Under the pieces are notes generated by a model. It saw only the letters and a program-made list of their open reading frames with translations. It ran no database searches and had not been told where the DNA came from. Shown piece after piece: positions 8,742 to 16,750 of a stretch of DNA of 64,000 bases. The stretch comes from Streptomyces sp. PsTaAH-137 (GTDB taxonomy: Bacteria; Actinomycetota; Actinomycetes; Streptomycetales; Streptomycetaceae), in the NCBI RefSeq assembly GCF_003259365.1, contig NZ_QLLY01000016.1, positions 169,305 to 233,304 on the forward strand, in the 5' to 3' direction. The translations under genes were made by a program, and so were the position numbers. Positions within the stretch are counted from its first letter, which is position 1; the number at the start of each line of letters is the position of its first letter.

Positions 8742-9579
8742 GGCGCACCTCTTCCAGCCGCTGCTGCACCGGCGAATACAGCACCTTGCGGCGGGTGGCC
8801 ACGTGCTGACGGATCGGGGTGATGGCGCCCGCGGCCGCCTTCATCAGCGGCGTCTTCGCGAACTTCCCTTCCGGAGCGCCGTCGGACAACACTGCGGCCT
8901 CAGCCGGGCGGTAGGGCAGCACGGCCACCACGGGCGTCTCCAGCTGCTGCTCCACCTCACGCCGCCCGTAGGGGCCCTCGTCGATCAGCAGCAGTCCCAG
9001 GGCGGGCGCGGGACGGTTCTGGTCGCCCTCCAGCGCCTGGCGGAGCATGGGCAGACGGCCGGTGGCCGCGCTGACACTGCGCACGGTGCCCCGCACCACC
9101 AGCAACACCAGGTCCGCACGCTGTGCCAGGACCCGTGAGGGGCCGTAGGCGCCGTTACGGCCGAGATCGATGATGACCTCGTGGGCGTTGCGCGGCATCC
9201 GGTCGATGGCCACCAGGAGCTCGGCCAGTTGCGGCCACTCGGGCGCCAGCGCGGCCGCCTCGGACATGGCGGTCAGGCCGGGCAGCAGCATCTGGCGGCG
9301 CTCGCCCGGCGAGCTGTCGTCCGACAGGCGCACCAGCTGTTTCCAGAACGCATCCTGAAGACTCTGATCGCCGCGCAGGGACACGGCCAGATGCCGCAGC
9401 CCCACATCCACCTGGAGACGGCCCTCCAGAGCGCCGGCCAGGATCGCGCCGCCGTCGGGATCGCACTCGGCGAGCAGCACCCACCGGTCGCCGTCCACGG
9501 GCCAGTTGCGGTGCAGGGCGAGCGCTGAGGTGGTGGCTCCGGGGGCGCCGGGCAGACCGACCATGGCGATGACCGCCAT
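8731..9579 (-). CDS. CpaE/TadZ-like MinD-family protein with degenerate P-loop
   Basis: A 282-aa MinD/ParA-like protein. It keeps the family architecture: an N-terminal beta-strand and glycine loop, DPDGG after the second strand, and VIIDLG at the switch. The P-loop reads GLPGAPGATTS and lacks the signature lysines of KGGxGKT, so nucleotide hydrolysis may be impaired. TadZ/CpaE proteins localise Tad machines at the pole, and some also have atypical P-loops. Its start shares one base with the stop of the SAF-domain gene (TGATG). Confidence 0.82.
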   Translation of the reverse strand: MAVIAMVGLPGAPGATTSALALHRNWPVDGDRWVLLAECDPDGGAILAGALEGRLQVDVGLRHLAVSLRGDQSLQDAFWKQLVRLSDDSSPGERRQMLLPGLTAMSEAAALAPEWPQLAELLVAIDRMPRNAHEVIIDLGRNGAYGPSRVLAQRADLVLLVVRGTVRSVSAATGRLPMLRQALEGDQNRPAPALGLLLIDEGPYGRREVEQQLETPVVAVLPYRPAEAAVLSDGAPEGKFAKTPLMKAAAGAITPIRQHVATRRKVLYSPVQQRLEEVRRAR

Positions 9580-10265
9580 CAGTTGCCCGCCCCGTTCACG
9601 GCCAGCGCGACGTCACCGGCGGCGGCCTGGGCGGCGAGCATCGGGCCCTGCTTGGAGTCCACCGCGACGTCGACGACGCGCTCGCCCGTCGACTCCCGTG
9701 CCGCGCCGACCCGGACGACGCGGGCCTGCACGGATCCCGGACCGGTCTTGGCATCGTCGGCGGCGGGGTCGTCGCTGGTGAACACGACCTGCACCCGGTC
9801 GCCGGGCCGCAGGCTGCTGTCGGGCAACTGGCCTGGCTTCAGCGCGATACCGACCAGCTGCTCGTTGCCCTTCACGAGTGTCTTGTTGGTGACCTCTTTG
9901 GGGTGCAGCAGCGATCCGGCCTGCAGGGTGGAGATGGCCCGCATCCCCACGACCTGGTCACGCTGCTGGATCCCGACGACTTGCATCGACGGGTCGACCG
10001 CCACGGAGGCCTCGCGCAGGTCGGAGTCCTTGATGACGCTGCCGGCCGGAATCTCGTGCGCGATCTCGATGATGGGCTGACGCTGGCCGTTCTCGGTCCA
10101 GTACCACCAGTTGCCCGCCGCGCACGCGGCGATGCAGGCCACCGCGACGGCGAGCATGCCCGGCCTGCGCCTGCGGGCCTGCCACTTCGCCTGAACCGGC
10201 GCGGCCGCAGGCGCGGTCGGCATCTGCACGGGGGAGGCCTGCGGCGGCACATCCGTCCTGCTCAC
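9579..10265 (-). CDS. CpaB/RcpC-like SAF-domain protein
   Basis: A 228-aa protein with a basic cytosolic N-terminus, one TM helix (about 38-54) and an SAF domain starting HEIPAGSVIKDSDL (about 69-125), followed by a beta-rich region (PGDRVQVVFTSDDP). CpaB/RcpC proteins sit in the envelope of Tad systems and interact with the pilus channel. It begins 37 bp after the end of the secreted-protein gene and is coupled to the cpaE-like gene downstream. Confidence 0.85.
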   Translation of the reverse strand: MSRTDVPPQASPVQMPTAPAAAPVQAKWQARRRRPGMLAVAVACIAACAAGNWWYWTENGQRQPIIEIAHEIPAGSVIKDSDLREASVAVDPSMQVVGIQQRDQVVGMRAISTLQAGSLLHPKEVTNKTLVKGNEQLVGIALKPGQLPDSSLRPGDRVQVVFTSDDPAADDAKTGPGSVQARVVRVGAARESTGERVVDVAVDSKQGPMLAAQAAAGDVALAVNGAGN

Positions 10266-10302
10266 GTTCTACCTCTCATCGTTCCAAGTTCCTCGACACG
10301 GT

Positions 10303-11169
10303 TCAGCTGCCGACCGACTGCAGCTCGCCCACCGTGAACGACACATCTGTCTGCCGGGTGGTGGGGATCTGCCCGGCCTCGCCCGTGGTGGCCTGCCAGG
10401 TCACGTCCCAGTACGCGGTCGCCGTCAGCCGGTACTTCGCACCCGCCTTGCGGGTGGAGGGCTGCTGGTAGATATGGCCGCAGTCCGGCGATTCGACGCC
10501 GTGACGGGTGTTCTTGAACGGCGTGCCCGGCCCGGTGCAGGTCACCTTCTCGCCGTCGCCCATGTCCCACACGATCTTGGAGACCTCGGCCTTGGCGGTG
10601 ACCGTCACACCGCCCGCGGACGCCGACGCCGAGTTCGGCCCGAACGTCGACGCGGACGGCGTCACCCACATCCACACCGGAACCCCGACGGTGTACCTCG
10701 CACCCGCGCGGGGGCTGGCGACCTGCGGGCCGAGCAGCTCCATCTTGTCGACGGCCTGCGCAGCCACGACGGCAGGATCCACGGCAGGGGCGCCGGCATC
10801 CACGCCGACCGGCCCGGTCAGTGCCGAGTTGGGCCCGTCGGGACAAACCTGCTGGTAGACGATCTTTCCCTCGCCTTTCCACAGCGCGCTGCCGGGCGGC
10901 GGCTGCGGAACCATCTTCTTCATGGTGCACTTCGGCCCCTTGCCACCGCCCTTGTTGCTGCCAGCAGCCTGCGAGGTTCCCTTGTGGCCGGAAGATCCGC
11001 TGGTGCGGTTGTTACCGCTGGCGTTGCAGGTGACGAAGCGCGTCTGTTTGCTGCACCCGACATTCATGGGCACGTCGGCGACGGAGGCCTGTGCCGGGGA
11101 AAGCACGGCCGGGCCGAGGAGACCGGTCAGCAGGAGGTAGCGGACGGATCTACGACGATGATTTTCCAC
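10303..11169 (-). CDS. Secreted protein of the Tad operon
   Basis: A 288-aa protein starting at GTG 11169 with a GGGGGG ribosome-binding site. It has a signal peptide (RRRSVRYLLLTGLLGPAVL, likely cleaved after AQA), a Gly/Ser/Lys-rich linker, and a beta-rich C-terminal domain with VWDMGDGEKVTC and two further Cys. The DMGDG motif resembles turn motifs of PKD/Ig-like folds. It overlaps the lipoprotein gene by 43 bp. No enzymatic motif is visible, and a role as a surface component of the pilus is inferred from position only. Confidence 0.8.
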   Translation of the reverse strand: MENHRRRSVRYLLLTGLLGPAVLSPAQASVADVPMNVGCSKQTRFVTCNASGNNRTSGSSGHKGTSQAAGSNKGGGKGPKCTMKKMVPQPPPGSALWKGEGKIVYQQVCPDGPNSALTGPVGVDAGAPAVDPAVVAAQAVDKMELLGPQVASPRAGARYTVGVPVWMWVTPSASTFGPNSASASAGGVTVTAKAEVSKIVWDMGDGEKVTCTGPGTPFKNTRHGVESPDCGHIYQQPSTRKAGAKYRLTATAYWDVTWQATTGEAGQIPTTRQTDVSFTVGELQSVGS

Positions 11170-11753
11170 GTTCCCCCCCACCGCTCGGCCTGGACCTTCG
11201 TCACGTACTTCAGGACCTGGTTCTTCGGCATCTCGGCCGGCTTGCCGGTCTTCTTGTCCAGGTACTTCCAGCCGGTGGTGTCCATGCAGTCGGTCAGGCT
11301 GGCCCAGGGCACCTTCTTGTTCGGCTTCAGCCCCGTCACGGTGACGTCGTGGGTGGGCGCGCCCTTCGTCACCAGGCCTTCCTTCTGGAAGGTGTCCATC
11401 GTGACCTCGGTATCGGCCAGGGCAGCACCGGCGGCGTAGCGGCGCAGTTGGGTGCCTTCGATGCTGGCCTTGGAGTAGGCCTTGGCCTGCTCCTCCCACA
11501 TGCGTGCGTACGTGTCGAGCACGACCTTCTTCAATGCCGCGTCGGGGTCCGTCTCGGTGGGGCTGGGGGCGGTGCTGGTCGCGGTCTTGCTCGGTTCGGC
11601 TGGGTCGAGCGTGGCCTCTGGGCCCTTGCTGTCGCCCCCGGAGCAGGACGTGAGGGCGAGCGCTGCGAGGGCGGTGGCCACTGCACCGAAAGAGCGTCCG
11701 CTTTTTCGCTTGTGAACCCCGGCATATGCGGCAGGACGTGCTGCTCGGGTCAT
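11127..11753 (-). CDS. Lipoprotein, first gene of the Tad operon
   Basis: A 208-aa lipoprotein. ATG 11753 follows a GGGGAGA ribosome-binding site and begins a basic N-terminus, a hydrophobic stretch (FGAVATALAALAL) and the lipobox LTSC. After a Thr/Pro-rich linker, the domain (ALKKVVLDTYARMWEEQAKAYSKA ... WKIIVVDPS) resembles the NTF2-like folds of small secreted actinobacterial proteins. Upstream is a 500-bp intergenic region with a promoter-like palindrome, so this is probably the first gene of the operon. Confidence 0.82.
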   Translation of the reverse strand: MTRAARPAAYAGVHKRKSGRSFGAVATALAALALTSCSGGDSKGPEATLDPAEPSKTATSTAPSPTETDPDAALKKVVLDTYARMWEEQAKAYSKASIEGTQLRRYAAGAALADTEVTMDTFQKEGLVTKGAPTHDVTVTGLKPNKKVPWASLTDCMDTTGWKYLDKKTGKPAEMPKNQVLKYVTKVQAERWGGTWKIIVVDPSATSC

Positions 11754-11850
11754 GATGTCTCCCCGTAAGGCCTGGGCGGCCCGGCGGTCTCCATTCGCAC
11801 AGCGGGTGCGTGCGGAGCGGGGCCAGCCCCTGCGAGCTGCGCTGATACGT

Positions 11851-11880
11851 TGCGTAACGGTTGACACCCTAAGCGTCAAC
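11851..11880 (-). promoter_or_regulatory. Candidate promoter and palindromic operator of the Tad operon
   Basis: On the minus strand a -35 TTGACG (11879-11874) is separated by 17 bp from TACGCA (11856-11851), about 95 bp upstream of the lipoprotein start. The -35 lies in an inverted repeat, GTTGAC-N9-GTCAAC (11860-11880). The other arm gives TTGACA on the plus strand, which could serve a divergent promoter. The geometry suggests a repressor site over the promoter. This rests on sequence only. Confidence 0.5.
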
Positions 11881-12075
11881 ACCCGCATAGGTACAAGCCT
11901 TTCTGATCGATAAGCCGCCTCCGTGACAGATTTGCTGCGTGCGTTGACGTAACTCGGCTGCAATGTCGACTTGTTGCTGTCGGCAAGATCCGAAAGTGAC
12001 CTTTATGTACGGTCGTTCGTGACTCGTCGCCGTTGCTGGCTGTGTTCGTGCGCGGGCTGGGGGTACAGGCACGGA

Positions 12076-12237
12076 ATGCCGTTACTTCACGAGTGGTCTC
12101 TTGTGCTGGCCCAGGACCCGCGACCGGACGGGTCGGCCTGGTTCAACTGGACGTTTACGATTCTGGTGATTTTCGTCGTGATGCCTTGGATCATCTACCA
12201 GCTGTACAAAGACGGTCACTTCAGGCGCCGTCGCTGA
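12076..12237 (+). CDS. Small single-pass membrane protein
   Basis: A 53-aa ORF on the plus strand between the two convergently arranged minus-strand operons. It has one strong TM helix (WTFTILVIFVVMPWIIYQLY) and a basic tail (KDGHFRRRR), giving an N-out, C-in protein. The ribosome-binding site is weak, so an upstream in-frame start in the same open frame (from 11971) is possible. No family is recognised. Confidence 0.55.
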   Translation: MPLLHEWSLVLAQDPRPDGSAWFNWTFTILVIFVVMPWIIYQLYKDGHFRRRR

Positions 12238-12270
12238 TGTAGCCGCTCCCCGACGAGCTGTCCGCGTCGC

Positions 12271-14913
12271 TCACGTGACTTCATTCCAGTTCCCGGTACT
12301 CGATCCGGGGCTCGTGCTCCCGGCCGCCGCGGCGCCGCTGGGGCGAGGGTCCTTCGTCAGCGAGACGGCTGCGCAGTGCTCCTTCACGCGGGTGAGCTGA
12401 CCGGCGGCGCGCTCGGCCTGCCGGGCCAGCGGGGCACTGCCCGCAGCACCATGGGCGGCGTCCACCAGCTTGCTGACCTGCTTGGCCCCGCGGGCGAGGG
12501 ACTTGAGGTCGTCATCGAGGTGGATGCCTTGGACCTTCACGGGGCCGATGCGCTGGCCGCCCACGGTGAACAGCGCGTAGTGCTGGAAGCGCGGCAGCGC
12601 CATGACCTGATCGGCGCCGGGCCGCTCGCCCCACTCCTGTGTCATGTCGGAGACGACCTTGCGGGAACCGGTCGTCGTGGCCAGCGTGGATGCGTTCTGC
12701 AGGAGCGCGTCACGCACGGACTGCGGCAGCCGGGACAGGGACTGGGACATGCCGTGCACGCGGACACCGAACTTGCGCAGATCCTCGAACATCGCGGCGG
12801 TCGACTCGGGAGCGTTGCCCGCGATGGTGATCAGCTCGTCCAGGTAGGCGCGGAACGGTGCCCGGCCCTCCGGCGGGGTGTCGCGGCGCGAGCGGCCGGC
12901 GCGCAGCAGCTCGTGCGCGATCAGTGAGGACACGAGCCGGTCGACGGGGCTGTTCCCGGCCGTGCACACCCACACGATGCGGCGCGTGTCCATCGCGGTG
13001 CGCAGGTCGAACCGGCTGACGGGCTGGCCGAGGAAGGCGAAGTAGGTGGGGTTGTCGGCCAGGCGGGTCAGGGGGTTGAGGATGATGCCGAACGCGTCCG
13101 GGCTCAGGGTGGGGAACACGGTGCGCCACCAGGCCACGGCGTCGTCGCTGATGCGGCCGCGCACCGCGGCGAGGACGCTGTCGCGGAAAGCGGTGTCGGT
13201 CAGGAGCGGCCGGATGTGGAACACGGTGGCCTGGGCGCGCGGTGCGCCCTCGTGGCAGATGCGGTCGTTGAGGGCGCACAGGGCCTGGACGCATGAGGTG
13301 AGGATGGTCAGGCCGCGCGGGGTGCTGGTGTCGTCCCACTTCATTCCGGCGGCCAGGCCGTCGACGACGGCGGAGACGACGTCGCTTCGGGACCGGCCGG
13401 TGCTCATGTCGAGCAGATTCCACGCCCCCACCGGTTGGGTGTCGGTGCCGGGGTTGAGGTCGATCACCTGGATGCGGTCGATGATGCCGGGGTGGGCGAG
13501 ATAGCGGGTGGCGCGGTTCCAGGAATCGCGGTGCGGGTCGACATAGAGCAGGCCGCCGCCCGCGTGCGCGACCATGATGGCCTGGGCGAGTGCGCGTTCG
13601 GTCTTCCCGCCGCCGGCCTTGCCCAGCCCGATCTCGAACAGCGTCTCGGCCTCGTTGGTGGCGATGAGGCGGCGGGTGCCGTCGGCCTCCATCACCGCTC
13701 CCTGCAGAAGCAGTTGGCTCGCGTCGTCTGCGGTGAAGGTGGGCAGCTGAGCGGCCAGCAGCGGCAGACGGCAGTGCTTGGTGGGTGGCTTGAGCAGGCC
13801 GGCCAGCTCGCTGAGGGTGGCCACATTCGAGCGCGCGGGGCGCAGCTGTCCGCTGTCCCACCGCTGCTGCCAGCCCTTGACCAGCGGCCACTGATCGCAT
13901 CCCCACGTCCACCCGAGGATCCGCAGCCCGCGCGGCGACCACCGCACCTCCTTGCCGAACACCTTGAAGCTCGCGCAGACCTGCGCCCTCAGTGCGCGGG
14001 CCCGCTCCTCACTGTTGGAGGCGCAGCGGATCAGGATCTGCACGCGCGCCATGTCGGTGTCCCGCGCCAGTCTGCCCAGCGCCTTGTCCCGGTCGAACCG
14101 TCCGGCGGGCACGACCATCGGCGCACGCTCCTGATGGTGGGCGCCGCTCACCAGCGAGCGCACTGAGCTGTGTGCCAGGGCAGCACTGCGGGAGGCGGCG
14201 AACGTCTCACGCTGCTCGATGGCCTTCTTGCGCTGCACGATCTTCAGCTGCTGCATGCGCAGGGTCCAGCGAGAGACGCTCTGCAGGTCGATGGAGACCT
14301 CGACCAGGTCGCCCAGCCCGGCCTTGAGTGCGGAGACGGCATCCACGAGGGGCTGCAGCGGGTCCGGATCCAGCGGCACCTTGCGCATCCAGGTCGCCGG
14401 GTTGCCGTGCAGCAGCAGCTCGCCGCGCATCACGAACTCCCGCGCGTCGTCGCCCGCGCCCCTGCGGTCCGCAGGAGTGATGGACACGTCCTGACCGAAC
14501 GGGCTGGTCTGCAGGTACTTGGCAGCTCCGGGCGGTCCTTCGAGCTGGTAGGCCAGGGGATGGTGTTCGTCGGAGCGCAGGCGGATACGCACACTGCGGC
14601 TGCGCTTGGGCGCCCACCACGGCATCGCGTTTCCGGCATGGAGCACGCTGACGCCTTGACGCCAGATGCGTTCCTCGTCCGGGTCGAAGTAGCCGGCCGG
14701 CGTCACGGTCAGCGCGCAGCGCTCCGCTGACGCCTTCGCGGCCAGCTTGCGCAGGATTGCCTCCCACACGGTCCAGCCCAGCAGCACCAGGGGAACGGCG
14801 ACGTACCAGTGCACGGCCAGCCACCACATGGCGTGCAGGAACGAGAAAGCGACGTCGGCGAGATCGGGCAGGGCGATCGTGGTCAGGTGGTGGCCGGGGG
14901 CTGCGGCAGCCAT
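12271..14913 (-). CDS. VirD4/TraG-like conjugative coupling ATPase
   Basis: An 880-aa protein starting at ATG 14913 with an AAGGAGA ribosome-binding site. Two N-terminal TM helices (about 20-52) precede a large soluble region. A Walker A at about 430-437 (GKAGGGKT), LYVDPH just after, and a second acidic motif FRAYLDELITI fit the FtsK/VirD4/TraG AAA+ superfamily. Glutamine-rich MSQSLSRLPQ is the sensor-like region seen in coupling proteins. It probably recruits DNA or relaxosome cargo to the secretion channel. It is the last gene of the type IV secretion operon and overlaps its upstream neighbour by 31 bp. Confidence 0.87.
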   Translation of the reverse strand: MAAAAPGHHLTTIALPDLADVAFSFLHAMWWLAVHWYVAVPLVLLGWTVWEAILRKLAAKASAERCALTVTPAGYFDPDEERIWRQGVSVLHAGNAMPWWAPKRSRSVRIRLRSDEHHPLAYQLEGPPGAAKYLQTSPFGQDVSITPADRRGAGDDAREFVMRGELLLHGNPATWMRKVPLDPDPLQPLVDAVSALKAGLGDLVEVSIDLQSVSRWTLRMQQLKIVQRKKAIEQRETFAASRSAALAHSSVRSLVSGAHHQERAPMVVPAGRFDRDKALGRLARDTDMARVQILIRCASNSEERARALRAQVCASFKVFGKEVRWSPRGLRILGWTWGCDQWPLVKGWQQRWDSGQLRPARSNVATLSELAGLLKPPTKHCRLPLLAAQLPTFTADDASQLLLQGAVMEADGTRRLIATNEAETLFEIGLGKAGGGKTERALAQAIMVAHAGGGLLYVDPHRDSWNRATRYLAHPGIIDRIQVIDLNPGTDTQPVGAWNLLDMSTGRSRSDVVSAVVDGLAAGMKWDDTSTPRGLTILTSCVQALCALNDRICHEGAPRAQATVFHIRPLLTDTAFRDSVLAAVRGRISDDAVAWWRTVFPTLSPDAFGIILNPLTRLADNPTYFAFLGQPVSRFDLRTAMDTRRIVWVCTAGNSPVDRLVSSLIAHELLRAGRSRRDTPPEGRAPFRAYLDELITIAGNAPESTAAMFEDLRKFGVRVHGMSQSLSRLPQSVRDALLQNASTLATTTGSRKVVSDMTQEWGERPGADQVMALPRFQHYALFTVGGQRIGPVKVQGIHLDDDLKSLARGAKQVSKLVDAAHGAAGSAPLARQAERAAGQLTRVKEHCAAVSLTKDPRPSGAAAAGSTSPGSSTGNWNEVT

Positions 14914-15587
14914 GCGGTGTCTCCTTGCGCGTGGTGGAAGGTGATGTCGGTGATCCGGCCGTCGGTGTAGGTGCCGCCGCGGTCGGCGGCGGCCCACACC
15001 AGGTGCACGACCGCCTGGCCGGGCGACGGCCCCTGGCGGGCGATGACTGCCTGGATCCGGATGCGGGTGAAGGCTGGGGCGACGGCGGCCGCCGTCGGCT
15101 GGGCGTCCTCAAACGCGGTGGGGTAGGCGCTGCGGCCCTGGCCTGTCAGGTCGGCCAGAAGCACCTTGCGTCCCTCACTCACGAGCAGACGCTCCTGCGC
15201 GGGCGGCAGATCGGCAGGCCAAGAACTCTCCAGCAGCTGCTGGATGGCCTTGTCACCGGATCGTCCTTCGCCTCGCGGCGGCAGCTCCCCTGTCCCGGGC
15301 CGCGGCGCCGTCACCGACGCCGGGGGCGGGGCGGGGGAGCTCGCCGGAGACCGTGTCGGGCGCCGAGCGGTGAGTCGAGCCGGTGCCGAGGTCGCTTGGG
15401 CCTTCGGGAGCGTCTGCCTGTTCGGCACCACGTGGCCGGAGGGGGGTGCATCCGCGCTCGGGTGCGGCGGGTCCATCAGGGAGGACACCAGTGGCCAGGC
15501 GACCACAGCGCAGACCACGCTGAGAACGAGCAAGAGCCAGGGAAACCGAGGGCGTTGTCCGGTAGGCCTGACGTAGGAGGTGGTCAC
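14883..15587 (-). CDS. Membrane-anchored protein of the transfer operon
   Basis: A 234-aa protein with one N-terminal TM helix (FPWLLLVLSVVCAVVAWPLVSSL), a long Pro/Ala/Thr-rich linker and a C-terminal folded domain (about 110-225) of alternating strands and helices. It overlaps the wall-hydrolase gene by 4 bp and the coupling-protein gene by 31 bp. No conserved catalytic motif is seen. It is probably an extracytoplasmic accessory protein of the secretion channel. Confidence 0.78.
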   Translation of the reverse strand: MTTSYVRPTGQRPRFPWLLLVLSVVCAVVAWPLVSSLMDPPHPSADAPPSGHVVPNRQTLPKAQATSAPARLTARRPTRSPASSPAPPPASVTAPRPGTGELPPRGEGRSGDKAIQQLLESSWPADLPPAQERLLVSEGRKVLLADLTGQGRSAYPTAFEDAQPTAAAVAPAFTRIRIQAVIARQGPSPGQAVVHLVWAAADRGGTYTDGRITDITFHHAQGDTAWLPQPPATT

Positions 15588-16750
15588 AGCAGTCGAGCCC
15601 CTCCCGCGTAGCCGGGCATGGCGTCCACGGGGTCCTGGCGCACGTTCGTGCCTGGCCGGGGAGCGTTGATCATTTGTCCGCCGCCGAGGTAGATGCCGAC
15701 GTGGTAGATCGTGGAGTCGCGGCCGCCCGCGTAGCCGAAGAACACCAAGTCCCCGGGCTGCAGGGCACTTTGGCCGGACGATGCGGGGATCCGCTTGCCG
15801 CGTCCGGCCTGGGCGGCCGCCGTGCGCGGCAGCCGGATCCCGACGCGGGCGAAGGCGAAGGTGGTCAGCCCCGAGCAGTCGAAGCCGGTGATCGGGGCGC
15901 CGGACTTGCCGCTGGGGGAGCAGCAGACGCCGGGGCTCTTGCCATTCGCGTTGCCGCCGCCCCAGGAGTAGGGGACACCGCGCTGGGCGAGCGCCGACTC
16001 AAGCACGATGCGCGCCTTGCCGGTGACGTTCTTCAGGCTGACGTTGCTGTCGGCCGCGGCACTGTACTGGCTGATCCAGCCGGTGACGTTGGCGACGTAC
16101 TCGCTGCTGTGGTTGTACTGGAAGATTGCGGCGCGCAGCTGGTCGGTGCGGGCGAGGTTGCGGCCGCGCCCGCACAGGTAGGCGGCGGCGCCGAGCGCGG
16201 CGTCGTCGGCGTTGTGCGGGTCGCGGACGCCGTCCGCGTTGCCGTCCTGGCCGTTCGACTCCCAGGTGGCGGGCGTGAACTGGAACGGGCCCACCGCTCG
16301 TTCACCGAACGGCGTGCCGTCCCACTTACCGCTGTCGGTGTCGTTGAACACCGACGTGTTGCCTCCGGCGCCGGAGCCGTTGAGCAGCAGCCCGTAGATC
16401 CGGGGCCGGATGTCGCCGTTTCCTGCGATGTCACGTTCGGCGGCGTGGTTGGACTCGACTTTCGCGATGCCGGCCAGGATCGGCCAGCGCATGCCCCGGC
16501 ACTTGGGGACGACGTCGCCGATGTGCTGTACGGCGTTGTTGTAGGCCTGCAGCATGCGCGGGGGGATGTCCGCGCTGGTGCCCGCCCCGGCCAGGCCGGT
16601 ATCGGCTTCTGCCTGCTGGGTCAGCAGCGTCAGCCGGGCGGCCGCGCCGGACAGCGGCGCCATGCAGCACGCCGTCATGGCCAGCAGCGCGCCGGTGACC
16701 AGGGCCCACTTGAGCCAGCGTCTGGCGGGCCCCACACGGTGCACGGTCAT
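15584..16750 (-). CDS. Bifunctional cell-wall hydrolase (transglycosylase-like plus NlpC/P60)
   Basis: A 388-aa exported protein with an N-terminal hydrophobic segment (about 13-30, ending MTACC, a possible lipobox). A lytic-transglycosylase-like domain follows with catalytic Glu near 99 (AKVESNHA) and the typical GPFQFTPATW motif. The C-terminal NlpC/P60 peptidase domain has Cys near 292 (FDCSGLT) and His near 350 (YHVGIYLG). Such VirB1-like enzymes open the peptidoglycan for assembly of the conjugation channel. It overlaps both neighbours by 4 bp. Confidence 0.92.
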   Translation of the reverse strand: MTVHRVGPARRWLKWALVTGALLAMTACCMAPLSGAAARLTLLTQQAEADTGLAGAGTSADIPPRMLQAYNNAVQHIGDVVPKCRGMRWPILAGIAKVESNHAAERDIAGNGDIRPRIYGLLLNGSGAGGNTSVFNDTDSGKWDGTPFGERAVGPFQFTPATWESNGQDGNADGVRDPHNADDAALGAAAYLCGRGRNLARTDQLRAAIFQYNHSSEYVANVTGWISQYSAAADSNVSLKNVTGKARIVLESALAQRGVPYSWGGGNANGKSPGVCCSPSGKSGAPITGFDCSGLTTFAFARVGIRLPRTAAAQAGRGKRIPASSGQSALQPGDLVFFGYAGGRDSTIYHVGIYLGGGQMINAPRPGTNVRQDPVDAMPGYAGGARLL

